From Anaerostipes amylophilus (GTDB taxonomy: Bacteria; Bacillota; Clostridia; Lachnospirales; Lachnospiraceae), in NCBI RefSeq assembly GCF_025567365.1, contig NZ_JAOQJG010000005.1, positions 124,001-188,000 of the forward strand: a stretch of DNA of 64,000 nt, read 5' to 3'. This document shows positions 26,130 to 35,320 of this stretch, one piece after another. How positions within the stretch are numbered: the first letter of the stretch is position 1; every line of letters starts with the position of its first letter. The notes below the pieces were generated by a model that saw only the letters and a program-made list of their open reading frames with translations, was not told where the DNA came from and ran no database searches. The position numbers and the translations under genes were made by a program.

Positions 26130-26735
26130 TTAACTACTTTTGCCTTGCTTTGCAAGCATTGCTTGCATTTCTTTTGGAAAATCTATATCACAAAGTTCAG
26201 ATTCTTCCAGAACCTTGAAAAATCTGGCATTTTCTATATGTTTTTTTAGAATTTTTTTACCACCGCAATCACCTGTTAAAGATAAAAGCTCTTTTTTATA
26301 TTTCTTTGAAAACCATACTGGATTGCCAAGTTCTTCTTCTGTCCTGACACATCCAAGTTCATAACGTCCTTCTGCCATAAAAGAGAGAAATCTTTCGATC
26401 GTCTCTCTTTTCATATTGGGCTGATCTGCTACAAAAAATGTATAGAAATCTGCATCTTTAGCTGCTTTGATTCCTGCTTTGATCGACCATGAAATCCCAT
26501 ATTGGCTTTCCTTACAAAATACTGTCGTTACCGAATCATATTGTATCTGTTTCATAATTTCCTGATACTGCGTGATAACAATAACTTCAAACTCTTCCTT
26601 TTCTTTGCATATATCGATCAGTCTGTCCAAACCATAACGGTACATCGGTTTGGTTTGGATATTTTTTAATAATTTATTTTCATAGCCAAAACGTTTGCTA
26701 TTTCCTGATGCCAGATAAATAACTGCTGTTTTCAT
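26130..26735 (-). CDS. MocA-like molybdenum-cofactor cytidylyl/nucleotidyltransferase
   Basis: A 201-residue nucleotidyltransferase: YLASGNSKRFGYENKLL is the nucleotide loop, VADQPNM the metal-binding Asp, GNPVWF and GDCGGKKIL the later family motifs. MocA attaches CMP to molybdopterin to give the cytosine dinucleotide cofactor used by xanthine-dehydrogenase-type enzymes. It begins one base after the large molybdenum subunit stop, so it very likely serves that enzyme. The order fits purine hydroxylase operons of clostridia. Confidence 0.85.
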   Translation of the reverse strand: MKTAVIYLASGNSKRFGYENKLLKNIQTKPMYRYGLDRLIDICKEKEEFEVIVITQYQEIMKQIQYDSVTTVFCKESQYGISWSIKAGIKAAKDADFYTFFVADQPNMKRETIERFLSFMAEGRYELGCVRTEEELGNPVWFSKKYKKELLSLTGDCGGKKILKKHIENARFFKVLEESELCDIDFPKEMQAMLAKQGKSS

Positions 26736-26736
26736 C

Positions 26737-29022
26737 CTATTTTTGTTCCATCAGACCCATTGCAATTTTTTCACTTGTGATCGGCAATTCACGAATCCAC
26801 AATCCTGTCGCATTAAATACTGCATCTGCTATTGCTGGAGATGGTGTATTGATAACAATCTCTCCGATCGATTTTGCTCCAAATGGTCCAGTTGGTTCAT
26901 AGCTGCTTTCGAATTCTACGCGAAGTTTTCCAACATCCACTCGTGATGGCACTTTATACTGCATGAAAGAATTCTGCTTCACATATCCATTCAAAGTATA
27001 ATCAACGCCTTCATATAATGCCATTCCGATTCCCTGTCCAAGTCCGCCTTCTACCTGTACTCTTGCAAGATTTGGATTCACAGGTGTTCCACAGTCTACA
27101 ACTGCAACGTAATCTAAGATCTCGATATGTCCTGTTTCTTTATCAAGCTCGATTTCAACCATTCCGACCATGAATGGAGGTGGTGATACTGGGGAACTAT
27201 TTGTTTCTGTCACCTGGAATGTTTCATTATTGTTGACCATAGATGCTGTTGAAATATCAACTAATGAAATTTCTTTTCCACTCTCTGGATCGCTTACTTT
27301 TTTACCATCAAATTCCAGATTATCCGCAGAATCAATTTCCATCATTTGAGCTGCTTTATTTAAAATACGTCCTTTTAATTTTTCACACGCACGTTCTACT
27401 GCTTTTCCAGTAACGTAGGTAGAACTTGATGCATAAGATCCAGAATCATATGGTGATGTATCAGTGTCTGCTCCACTGACCATGATATCATCAATTGAAC
27501 ATTCCAGACATTCTGCTGCCATCTGTGCTAAGATCGTGTCACATCCAGTTCCCATATCTGCTGCTGCAATAGAAAGTGTATACAGTCCATCGTCATTTAA
27601 TTTGATCGTTGCAGATCCAACGTCAACTCCCGAAATACCAGATCCCTGCATTGCCATAGAAACTCCAACACTTCGGACTTTTCCATTTCCCATATCCTTG
27701 CATGGATATTTCTCATCCCATTTGAGCATTTCCTTGGCACGAGCCAGACATCGGTCTAAAGCACAACTATTTGCTGTCTCTCCATAATATGCAGGCATAA
27801 CATCGCCTTCACGAACCATATTCATCTCACGGATCTTTGTTGGATCCATGCCAATCTTCGCTGCCAGTTCACTCACTGCAGATTCCAGTGCAAAAATACC
27901 TTGCGTTGCACCATATCCACGATATGCACCTGCTGACATACGGTTTGTATACACAACATCATATGCAAAACGATGTGCCTCCAGATCTCTGTATAAAGGA
28001 ATAGATTTATGTCCAGACAATCCAACGGTTGTCGGTCCATGTTCTCCATAAGCTCCTGTATTAGACAGTGTATACACATCAATCGCACGAATCTTTCCAT
28101 TCTTATTTGCCCCGACACGAACTGTCACTTCCATCTCATGACGTGGAGAAGATGCAATCTGGGATTCTACTCTTGAAAAAATGATCTTAGATGGTTTCTT
28201 TGTCATCCATGTGACAAATGCTGGATATACTTCTGAAATCGCACTCTGTTTTGCACCAAATCCACCACCGATCCTAGGTTTGGATACTCGAATCTTTGAT
28301 TTTGGAATACATAATGCATTTGCCAAGATTCTTCGTACATGGAATACGATCTGTGTGGAACTTACGACATTTAATCTTCCGTATTCATCAATAAAGCAAT
28401 ACGTTCTAAAAGTCTCCATCATCGCCTGCTGGTTGGCTTTTGTATGATATGTGTGTTCTACAACAACATCACAATCTTCCAATACTGCATCAACATCTCC
28501 CTCATGGGTTTCTTCTGTAGCGCACAGATTTTTCTTATTATCTGCTCCAATATTGCATAAAGCTTTCCAGTTATCTTCTGGATGCACTAATGGTGTACCC
28601 TCATCCATTGCTTTCCGTGGATCTAAGTTTGCAGGCAGTACATCATATTCTACACGCAACATCTTAATTGCCTGATCTACACACTTCTCATTCTCACCCG
28701 CAACGATCGCAACTGGATCTCCAACATATCGGACGTGCTGATCTAAGATCTGTCTATCATATGGACTTAACTCTGGATAAGTCTGTCCTGCCATCGTGAA
28801 ACGTTCCTGTGGCACGTCTTCCCATGTATAAATTGCCTCGATTCCCGGCACTTTCATAGCAAATTGGGTATTGATCGATTTGATCATCGCATTGGCATAT
28901 GGACTTCGGAGTAATTTTACGATCAAGCAGTCTTTTGGTGCCTTATCATCTGTAAATACAGGTTTTCCTGTCACAAGTGCCATTGCGTCTTTCTTCATAA
29001 CTGGCTGATTGACTACTTTCAT
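26737..29022 (-). CDS. Xanthine dehydrogenase family, molybdopterin-binding subunit
   Basis: A 761-residue catalytic subunit that binds the molybdenum cofactor and hydroxylates a purine or other N-heterocycle. Visible are the cofactor contacts RIGGGFGAKQ, the arginine region AYRGYGATQG, GTGCDTILAQMAAE and the catalytic glutamate near the C-terminus in PFGAKSIGE. It forms a heterotrimer with the Fe-S and FAD subunits encoded directly upstream (four-base overlap). Linkage to xpt suggests xanthine or hypoxanthine as substrate. In several anaerobes such enzymes also need selenium; no selenium-insertion genes occur in this window. Confidence 0.92.
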   Translation of the reverse strand: MKVVNQPVMKKDAMALVTGKPVFTDDKAPKDCLIVKLLRSPYANAMIKSINTQFAMKVPGIEAIYTWEDVPQERFTMAGQTYPELSPYDRQILDQHVRYVGDPVAIVAGENEKCVDQAIKMLRVEYDVLPANLDPRKAMDEGTPLVHPEDNWKALCNIGADNKKNLCATEETHEGDVDAVLEDCDVVVEHTYHTKANQQAMMETFRTYCFIDEYGRLNVVSSTQIVFHVRRILANALCIPKSKIRVSKPRIGGGFGAKQSAISEVYPAFVTWMTKKPSKIIFSRVESQIASSPRHEMEVTVRVGANKNGKIRAIDVYTLSNTGAYGEHGPTTVGLSGHKSIPLYRDLEAHRFAYDVVYTNRMSAGAYRGYGATQGIFALESAVSELAAKIGMDPTKIREMNMVREGDVMPAYYGETANSCALDRCLARAKEMLKWDEKYPCKDMGNGKVRSVGVSMAMQGSGISGVDVGSATIKLNDDGLYTLSIAAADMGTGCDTILAQMAAECLECSIDDIMVSGADTDTSPYDSGSYASSSTYVTGKAVERACEKLKGRILNKAAQMMEIDSADNLEFDGKKVSDPESGKEISLVDISTASMVNNNETFQVTETNSSPVSPPPFMVGMVEIELDKETGHIEILDYVAVVDCGTPVNPNLARVQVEGGLGQGIGMALYEGVDYTLNGYVKQNSFMQYKVPSRVDVGKLRVEFESSYEPTGPFGAKSIGEIVINTPSPAIADAVFNATGLWIRELPITSEKIAMGLMEQK

Positions 29023-29492
29023 TCGGCACCTCCATTTTTATTTTTCTTGTATTCTAAAAAGTTTAAGATTCCTCGAAGCTGTCCTTCGTATCCTGAACAT
29101 CTGCACAGATTTCCTGCTAAATATTCTTTGATCTCTTCTTCTGTTGGATCAGGAATCTCTCTGAACAATGCGATCGCATTCATGATCATTCCTGGATTAC
29201 AGAATCCACACTGTTCTGCTCCCTGATTTGCAATAAATGCTCCAAACTCTGCTGCTTCTTCCTGCAACCCTTCTAATGTATCAATCTTATGCCCATCGAC
29301 TCTTGCTGCAAGAATGGAACATGAAAGAATTGGCTGATCATCCATAAATACTGTACATAATCCACAGTTTGATGTCTCACATCCACGTTTCACACTGTAA
29401 CATCCAAGATCTCTTACAAGATCGATCAGGAGAGTATCTGCCTCAATCTGTCTGCTTATTTTCTTTCCATTTAATGTAAATGTAATATTCAT
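29019..29492 (-). CDS. Xanthine dehydrogenase family, [2Fe-2S] subunit
   Basis: A 157-residue electron-transfer subunit with two [2Fe-2S] clusters: the plant-ferredoxin-like one in GCETSNCGLCTVFMDD plus a later Cys, and the four-helix one in QCGFCNPGMIM and NLCRCSGY. It carries electrons from the molybdenum site to FAD. It overlaps the large subunit gene by four bases and follows the FAD subunit by two bases. Confidence 0.95.
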   Translation of the reverse strand: MNITFTLNGKKISRQIEADTLLIDLVRDLGCYSVKRGCETSNCGLCTVFMDDQPILSCSILAARVDGHKIDTLEGLQEEAAEFGAFIANQGAEQCGFCNPGMIMNAIALFREIPDPTEEEIKEYLAGNLCRCSGYEGQLRGILNFLEYKKNKNGGAE

Positions 29493-29494
29493 GA

Positions 29495-30292
29495 CTAATT
29501 TTCCCTCCTTTCTTCTAACTGTGCCAATCCCCTTCTTATAAGGACTTCTGATAAATGTCTTCTATAATCCGCACTTCCTCGCATGTTACTTCCAAAATTA
29601 AGCTGTCCTGTGACTTCATCTGCAATCTTTCTTCTTCCTTCATCGTCTTTGATCATAACATTCCATTGATCTGATAATTTTACTTTTACCGCTCTTGATG
29701 GTCTTGCTCCAACAACTGCATAAGCCTCTTCCTTTCCTAATGAAATGGCACATGTTAAAACCGGAAAATCTGTCTTCGAATTTCTATGAGAAAGATAAAC
29801 ACTTTCCTGTGGATGTTTCTTGACGATCAGACGCACCAGAATATCATCTGGATATTTATTCACTGCAAACTGCTCCAGTGGAATAATTCCTTCGTGATGT
29901 AATTCCACATAACTGTCAAATGCAAGGAAGCAGCTTAATACATCTGAAAAACCAAACTTTCCGAAAATACTTCCGCCAACCGTAGCCAGATTACGAAACT
30001 GTACGCCAACGATATGTGTTACACTTTCTTTGACAGCTCCATGACTCCATGTATTTAATCCTTCATGAAGCTCGATCTGTCTTAATGTGACCATTGCTCC
30101 TATGGAAAATTTCTCATCATCTTCTTCAATCTGATCAAGCCCAAGTCCCGATAGATCAATTGCTTTTTGTACATTTCTTGTGACCATTTTAAGCCACAAC
30201 ATACCGCCAATCACACAGTTCGTCTTCTTCTGGTTCAGCTCATATGCCTGTTCAAGACTTTCTGCTTTGACATACTCCTTAATCTTTAACAT
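29495..30292 (-). CDS. Xanthine dehydrogenase family, FAD-binding subunit
   Basis: About 265 residues; the FAD pyrophosphate loop appears as NCVIGGMLWL and the flavin-site segment as NLATVGGSIFGKFGFSD. It passes electrons to NAD+. A start three codons earlier (30301) touches the GAAAGG ribosome site, so ATG 30292 is preferred. It is the first gene of the operon FAD-FeS-Mo subunit-mocA-xpt. Only some 40 bases separate it from the terminator of the preceding gene, so a dedicated promoter is hard to place. Confidence 0.9.
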   Translation of the reverse strand: MLKIKEYVKAESLEQAYELNQKKTNCVIGGMLWLKMVTRNVQKAIDLSGLGLDQIEEDDEKFSIGAMVTLRQIELHEGLNTWSHGAVKESVTHIVGVQFRNLATVGGSIFGKFGFSDVLSCFLAFDSYVELHHEGIIPLEQFAVNKYPDDILVRLIVKKHPQESVYLSHRNSKTDFPVLTCAISLGKEEAYAVVGARPSRAVKVKLSDQWNVMIKDDEGRRKIADEVTGQLNFGSNMRGSADYRRHLSEVLIRRGLAQLEERREN

Positions 30293-30335
30293 TCTATTCA
30301 TCCTTTCACATTTAGTTTCTTTATCACAAGAAAAA

Positions 30336-30362
30336 AGGAGTACTTTCCAAGAAAGTACTCCT
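30336..30362 (-). terminator. Terminator between the peptidase-like gene and the purine operon
   Basis: AGGAGTACTTTC pairs perfectly with GAAAGTACTCCT around a three-base loop; the minus-strand exit side has TTTTTTC. It is a strong terminator directly upstream of the first xanthine dehydrogenase gene. Confidence 0.88.
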
Positions 30363-30373
30363 AAGGTCTGCTT

Positions 30374-31309
30374 TTATAATCCCCAGTATTCTCCATAAGT
30401 ATCTTTGATTTCCTGCACATCACTGTCAGAAATACCATTGATCGTCTTCTTAACAAACTGGTAAGTCCTTGGTCGTTTTGACTTCAACGCTGTTGGATTT
30501 TCTCTATAATCTCTGTAAGATTCTGCAAAATATTCAGAAGCTGTCTTTGTTACATAAGCTTTGTTATATCCTGTATATTTTGACTTCTCAGCTTTGTAAA
30601 TCTTGTTCCACTCACTTGTGCTGACTTTATCTCCTGCAAGGAAGTTTGCAAAATGTCCAAGTTCATGTAATAATACATAATCTTTCGCACTCTGGATCTC
30701 AATCTTATGATTCCTTACACTGAACACTCCTGTATGTGATGCATTCTTATTGATCACAAACTTAAACTTTAATGTATCAAATGCATTAAGAATCTTCTTA
30801 TCTGCCTTTGCTCCCAAAGTTTTTACAGTTGTTCCTTTAGAACCTGACTGTATAAGCTGTACAGTTGTTGTCTTAACCGTTGTCTGAATAACTGTCTTAA
30901 TCGTTCTCTTGTTGGAACCCTTCTTATCGTAATCTTTCGTTGTTGTGATAACCTTTGTATCTACTACCTTACGCTGAGAATTACTCTGACTTGTTTTCTT
31001 TGTTGTCTTTGTCTTCCTTATTGTTGTTACTTTACTCTTTGAAGCTTTCTTCTTTAGTTTCTGAATTTTTGTGCTTTTCTTGATTGTTGTCTTTGTTGTT
31101 ACTTTCGGTGCACTGCTCAATGGCACTTCAACACCATCAATCTTAATTGTTGATTCTTTTGGATGCTTCATTGTATCAACACTTTCAAATGAAGCCATCT
31201 GTTTCTCAAACTTCTTCTGCTGATGGTTATTATAAAATGTAACCCCGCCGAAAATTAATACAACTGCAAGAATAATTGACGTCAGTCCTGCTGCAACTTT
31301 CTTCTTCAT
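30374..31309 (-). CDS. Secreted/membrane-anchored zinc metallopeptidase-like protein
   Basis: About 311 residues from the start with an AAGGGG site (a further upstream ATG exists). The N-terminus has a hydrophobic signal/anchor (LTSIILAVVLIFGGVTFY). Residues 70-190 are a Lys/Thr/Val-rich low-complexity spacer. The C-terminal domain has HELGHFANFLAGD, a zinc HExxH helix, and further down SEYFAESYRDY with a Glu suited as third zinc ligand, as in peptidases related to anthrax lethal factor. Extracellular action is expected; the substrate is unknown. It stands alone, after the pilus operon and with its own promoter. Confidence 0.75.
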   Translation of the reverse strand: MKKKVAAGLTSIILAVVLIFGGVTFYNNHQQKKFEKQMASFESVDTMKHPKESTIKIDGVEVPLSSAPKVTTKTTIKKSTKIQKLKKKASKSKVTTIRKTKTTKKTSQSNSQRKVVDTKVITTTKDYDKKGSNKRTIKTVIQTTVKTTTVQLIQSGSKGTTVKTLGAKADKKILNAFDTLKFKFVINKNASHTGVFSVRNHKIEIQSAKDYVLLHELGHFANFLAGDKVSTSEWNKIYKAEKSKYTGYNKAYVTKTASEYFAESYRDYRENPTALKSKRPRTYQFVKKTINGISDSDVQEIKDTYGEYWGL

Positions 31310-31402
31310 AATTATCGCCCCTTCTTTATACTTATTTATACTTGATTTAGTTTCATGTTCCAACTTCCCCAAGTTTGAAACATCGTCTATCTATACACTT
31401 TC

Positions 31403-31431
31403 ATCGTACAGTATTCAACTTTCTTTGTCAA
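31403..31431 (-). promoter_or_regulatory. Promoter of the metallopeptidase-like gene
   Basis: On the minus strand TTGACA (31426-31431), 17 bases, then TACGAT (31403-31408), just after the pilT stop. Confidence 0.6.
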
Positions 31432-31445
31432 TGGATTTATCTCAT

Positions 31446-32504
31446 TTAACGCAGCCTTTTACTTAACATTTCAGCATTTAACGCATATAAAACCGCTGTC
31501 TCTTTCGTGATCTTTCCATCTCTGTATGCCTGCATTAATGACTGGTCCATAGACATCATTCCGCTCCCCGTTGATGAATAGATCAGGCCATCGATCTGAT
31601 GAACCTTATTCTCACGGATCATATTGCGGATCGCAGGAGTTACTTCCATGATCTCAAATACAGGGATCAGTGTTCCATCAACACTTGGAATCAACTGCTG
31701 TGAAATAACTGCCTGCAGAACAGATGCAAGCTGAATCGTGATCTGTCTTTGCTGGTTTGGTGGAAATACATCAATGATACGTTCAATCGTATTTGCTGCT
31801 CCAATCGTATGAAGTGTTGAAAATACAAGATGTCCCGTCTCTGCTGCGGTCATAACAACCTGTATTGTTTCATAATCTCTCATCTCTCCAAGCAAGATCA
31901 CATCCGGACTTTGTCTTAATGCTGCACGTAAAGATGTTACATAATTCACCGTATCCATATTCACTTCTCTCTGGCTTACGATACTTTTCTTATGCTGGTG
32001 CAGAAATTCCAGCGGATCCTCTAATGTAATGATATGATCTTCTTTCGTCTCATTGATCTCTTCCACCATACAGGCAAGTGTCGTTGACTTTCCACTTCCA
32101 GCCGACCCAGTTACAAGCACCAGTCCTTTATTTAATTCACTCAGCCTCATTACCTGATCAGGTATTCCAATTTCTTTTGAATCCGGAAGACGAAATGCAA
32201 TCACACGGATCACAGCTGCGAGCGATCCTCTCTGCTTATAAGCACTCACACGAAATCTTGATAACCCTGGGATCGCAAAAGAAAAATCATCATCTCCTGT
32301 TTTCAGTAATTTATCAATATTGCGGTCAGCTGCCATTTTATAAATCTCACGGATCATTTCTTCCGTATCCTGTGGCATCATTCGTTCTTCATTGATCCGG
32401 TGCATTACTCCATTTGTTTTCATTGTAAGAGGTAATCCGGCAATAATAAATAGATCCGATGCCTCTTTCTCTGCCGCCAATGTTAAAAATTCTTCTATGT
32501 TCAT
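31446..32504 (-). CDS. pilT: PilT-family type IV pilus ATPase
   Basis: About 352 residues. N-terminal PAS-like domain (EASDLFIIAGLPLTMK), then the RecA-like ATPase: Walker A VTGSAGSGKSTT, Asp box ITLEDPLEF, Walker B DVILLGEMRD, and His box TGHLVFSTLHT. PilT normally retracts pili, but no PilB-type extension ATPase is in this operon, so it may be the only motor. The start with an AAGGGG site at 32504 is preferred over one six codons earlier that overlaps the previous gene. Confidence 0.9.
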   Translation of the reverse strand: MNIEEFLTLAAEKEASDLFIIAGLPLTMKTNGVMHRINEERMMPQDTEEMIREIYKMAADRNIDKLLKTGDDDFSFAIPGLSRFRVSAYKQRGSLAAVIRVIAFRLPDSKEIGIPDQVMRLSELNKGLVLVTGSAGSGKSTTLACMVEEINETKEDHIITLEDPLEFLHQHKKSIVSQREVNMDTVNYVTSLRAALRQSPDVILLGEMRDYETIQVVMTAAETGHLVFSTLHTIGAANTIERIIDVFPPNQQRQITIQLASVLQAVISQQLIPSVDGTLIPVFEIMEVTPAIRNMIRENKVHQIDGLIYSSTGSGMMSMDQSLMQAYRDGKITKETAVLYALNAEMLSKRLR

Positions 32505-32518
32505 TTTGTCCCCTTTGA

Positions 32519-33004
32519 TCATTTTCTTTGAAATACTGGAAGTGAATCATCTTTCTTCCATGTACCAACTGCTTCGTTTTTAAAACATAATATCTCATAG
32601 CAATGGTTTCTTTGTTTTTCTGGATAACAGATTCTGATCTTTACATTAATCTGCTGTTTACTTGTAATACTCTTTTGAAACTGTATAGTATGTTTTGTTT
32701 TATCATACGTGATACCTTTTAAATCCACCAAACTTTTTGATATATTTTTCATGTAAGATTTTTTATTTTTTGTTTTATGATAATTCTTCCACAGTTTCTT
32801 ATCAATATGGCTTAACGTGCAATTTACTTCATTCGATGCCTTGTAATAATTTGTTGTTCTCTCCAGATTTTTTTGACTTAATGTATAATCCCCATTTGCA
32901 CTGGAAATCGTAAGTGTTGCAAACACTGATAAACTAACAATGGTTAAAACCAGAACAATGGAAGCTGCTCCTATTCCAAGAAACGGCATTCTATGATCTT
33001 TCAT
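32519..33004 (-). CDS. Small membrane-anchored protein of the pilus operon
   Basis: 161 residues: a short basic N-terminus, one transmembrane helix (IGAASIVLVLTIVSLSVFATL) followed by SSANGDYTLSQKNLERTTNYY and a polar C-terminal domain. Such proteins recur in clostridial PilT/GspF operons. It resembles a minor pseudopilin-like subunit but lacks a clear prepilin cleavage motif. It overlaps its neighbours slightly, so it is translated within the operon. Confidence 0.7.
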   Translation of the reverse strand: MKDHRMPFLGIGAASIVLVLTIVSLSVFATLTISSANGDYTLSQKNLERTTNYYKASNEVNCTLSHIDKKLWKNYHKTKNKKSYMKNISKSLVDLKGITYDKTKHTIQFQKSITSKQQINVKIRICYPEKQRNHCYEILCFKNEAVGTWKKDDSLPVFQRK

Positions 33005-33431
33005 TACTTTTCCCTCCTGGCAAATGTTTTAAAAGTTCCAAATGATATATCTGCTTCTTTGCCTTGAATATCGTTATCTTCCCATTTCTGTCTAATCCTT
33101 GATCATCAAAGCTGATCGTCATTTTATATACTGCGTTTTTCTTTTGGGTCATCTTCCAGTCTTTATCAAAATATCCCTGATAAATCCCTTGATCTTCTTC
33201 AAGCTTTGGAAAATACTCTTGATAATGTTCTATATCTGTATACCCTGTTTCAAACAGTTCTGCTGCCTGCGTGACACAATTTTTTGTCTCCGTAAGTTCT
33301 TTTGCTTTTACACTGATGTTATGTGACTTTACAAATATCTGTAAAAGAACCACCCCGCAGATCGCAAAGAAAAACAAGACAAACATCAATTCCATCAAGA
33401 TCAAATGGCTTCCATTTCTCTTTTGTCTCAT
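32991..33431 (-). CDS. Prepilin-like protein of the pilus operon
   Basis: 146 residues beginning MRQKRNGSHLILMELMFVLF: a basic leader with Gly, then a hydrophobic helix with Glu at about the fifth position (HLILMEL), which resembles a type III signal of type IV pilins. The rest is a small soluble domain. Processing by a prepilin peptidase is inferred, and no such peptidase is in the window. Confidence 0.65.
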   Translation of the reverse strand: MRQKRNGSHLILMELMFVLFFFAICGVVLLQIFVKSHNISVKAKELTETKNCVTQAAELFETGYTDIEHYQEYFPKLEEDQGIYQGYFDKDWKMTQKKNAVYKMTISFDDQGLDRNGKITIFKAKKQIYHLELLKHLPGGKSNERS

Positions 33432-33440
33432 AGTCCCTCC

Positions 33441-33914
33441 TTACTCTCTGCTCTGTCTGTATACACAAGTCCGGTACTGCTTTCCATCTTCTCCTGTGAT
33501 CGTAATACCATACATCTGGTCTTCCTCTTTTATCTCAAATCCTTTTGCCGGCACGATCTGTTCTCCCTGCATTTTCTCTGTATGAAGCCCTTCCCGAACC
33601 ATCAATTCTCTTAAAGCGCCATTCTCCTGATAAATGTATGTATAATATTTTCTTCCGGCTGCCACTTCTGTATGAATCAAAGCCGTCTTATTATGAAATG
33701 TTCCAATGGAAATACTGTTTTGTTCATCCCACTGTTTTATTTTTTCTGTGACATAAGAAATATCAATTCTCTTCTCATAGTTATCATTCATTGCCGATGC
33801 CGTATGGCTGTATACATTTGCACCCACCATGATCAATGTAAATGCACACACTGCAAACGTCGCAAATAAAAGAATGAGAAACATCTTATCTACCATATGT
33901 TTTTGTCTCTCCAC
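33441..33914 (-). CDS. DUF4860-like membrane-anchored protein of the pilus operon
   Basis: About 157 residues with one N-terminal transmembrane helix (MFLILLFATFAVCAFTLIMV) followed by GANVY and a beta-rich domain, a layout matching DUF4860 proteins of clostridial pilus-like clusters. The start is uncertain: GTG at 33914 is chosen because AGAGGTGAT lies at proper distance; GTG 33923 and ATG 33896 are alternatives. It overlaps or abuts the preceding gene. Confidence 0.65.
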   Translation of the reverse strand: MERQKHMVDKMFLILLFATFAVCAFTLIMVGANVYSHTASAMNDNYEKRIDISYVTEKIKQWDEQNSISIGTFHNKTALIHTEVAAGRKYYTYIYQENGALRELMVREGLHTEKMQGEQIVPAKGFEIKEEDQMYGITITGEDGKQYRTCVYRQSRE

Positions 33915-33919
33915 CGATA

Positions 33920-34255
33920 TCACCTCTCGTTCAATGCGATCACAGTTACCTGCGGCATTCTGTTTGATCCTGTGATCTCGTAGGAAACTATAAACTTGTC
34001 TTTATCATAACTGACTCCATAATGTTGTTCCAGATATGACAGGCTTTCTGGATAACGGCCTTCTACCGCATAGCATTGTACTGCACCTTTGAGAACGGCA
34101 TTCTTTGTGCTTTCTTCCTGGCGTTTCTGAGTTTCACTAAAAATACGGTTGCTGCTTCCCCACAACACTGCTGCCATGATCAGACATATTACGATTGGAA
34201 GCAGAAAAGCAATCTTACTTTTTATTTTTGTTTGTTTTTGAAAACGATTTTTCAA
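33920..34255 (-). CDS. Small pseudopilin-like protein of the pilus operon
   Basis: 111 residues: basic N-terminus, one helix (IAFLLPIVICLIMAAVLWGS), and a short domain with CYAVEGRYPESLSYLEQHYG, a pattern seen in pilin-like proteins. No G-F-T-L-x-E motif. It follows the GspF-like gene by 12 bases. Confidence 0.65.
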   Translation of the reverse strand: MKNRFQKQTKIKSKIAFLLPIVICLIMAAVLWGSSNRIFSETQKRQEESTKNAVLKGAVQCYAVEGRYPESLSYLEQHYGVSYDKDKFIVSYEITGSNRMPQVTVIALNER

Positions 34256-34267
34256 GGCACGCCTCCC

Positions 34268-35308
34268 TTATCCAATCCCTGCCATGATTCCTGCTAATGG
34301 CAGCATCACAGACAGCAAAATAACTCCTACGATCACACATAAAATCCCAACCAATGTTGGTTCCAGAATGCCGATCATTTTCTGAATCTGATCCTGAAGC
34401 TCCTTCTGATACAGATCCGCAGACTGTTCCATCACCTCATCAGTTGCTCCAGTTTCATATCCGATCACCATTAGTCGTTCCTGCATTCCTCCAAAAATAT
34501 GAGATTCCTTCAGTGCTTTTGGAAATGATTCTCCATTTTTCATGTCTTCTCTGCACACCGCGATCTGTTTTCTTAACAGTTCATAATCTACCAGTTTTTC
34601 TGCAAGTGTAAGACTTTCATCTATATCAAGCCCACTCTTTAAAGACATCGCCATTCCACTTGCAAATCTCGTTCTTGCCCGTTTCCAAGCTAGCTTTTTC
34701 ATAAATCCGATCTTTGAAATTTTTTCAAATAATTTATTCCTGAATTTTTCTGAAAAAACTGCACTACACACGATCATTAATACGATCACTGCAATTACAG
34801 AAAGTATGATCGCTGATTGTCTCATCCAGTTTCCAATATTTAAAATATTACGTGCTACACCTGTCATTTCCTGGCCAAGCTGAAGATAAACCTGTTCAAA
34901 CACTGGCATTACTTTAATAAATAATACAATAATGATCACAAGCATCATTCCAAGCATTGCAACAGGATATGTTACTGCGCTTTTTACTGCTTCAAATATT
35001 TCTTCTTCTCTCTGATAATAAGCTGCCAGTGCTTCCATCGTCTCATCAAGTCTTCCTGTCTGCTCTCCGATCTCTGTCATATGCAATGCATATTCCGGAA
35101 ATACCCCTGACTTCTTCATTGCTGGATATAGCATCCCACACATCTCGATTTCTTCTCGTATCTCTTTTAAAATCTCTCTTCCATCCCCAGAGACATCTCC
35201 ATCTTCCATGATATAAATTCCTTCCAGCGAAGATATTCCTGATTTCAAGATCAACGCCATCTGACTGCAAAACGTGATCAATTCTTCATTGTTAAGTTTC
35301 CTCTTCAT
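34268..35308 (-). CDS. Type II secretion/type IV pilus inner-membrane platform protein (GspF/PilC)
   Basis: 346 residues with two GspF domains: cytoplasmic helical bundles at about 10-105 (QMALILKSGISSLEGIYIM) and 205-300 (FASGMAMSLKSGLDIDESL), each followed by membrane helices. It is the platform on which the ATPase assembles pilin subunits. It is the second gene of the operon, 12 bases after the transglutaminase-like lipoprotein. Shorter than the 400 residues of classical PilC. Confidence 0.9.
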   Translation of the reverse strand: MKRKLNNEELITFCSQMALILKSGISSLEGIYIMEDGDVSGDGREILKEIREEIEMCGMLYPAMKKSGVFPEYALHMTEIGEQTGRLDETMEALAAYYQREEEIFEAVKSAVTYPVAMLGMMLVIIIVLFIKVMPVFEQVYLQLGQEMTGVARNILNIGNWMRQSAIILSVIAVIVLMIVCSAVFSEKFRNKLFEKISKIGFMKKLAWKRARTRFASGMAMSLKSGLDIDESLTLAEKLVDYELLRKQIAVCREDMKNGESFPKALKESHIFGGMQERLMVIGYETGATDEVMEQSADLYQKELQDQIQKMIGILEPTLVGILCVIVGVILLSVMLPLAGIMAGIG

Positions 35309-35320
35309 ATCTGTCCCTTC

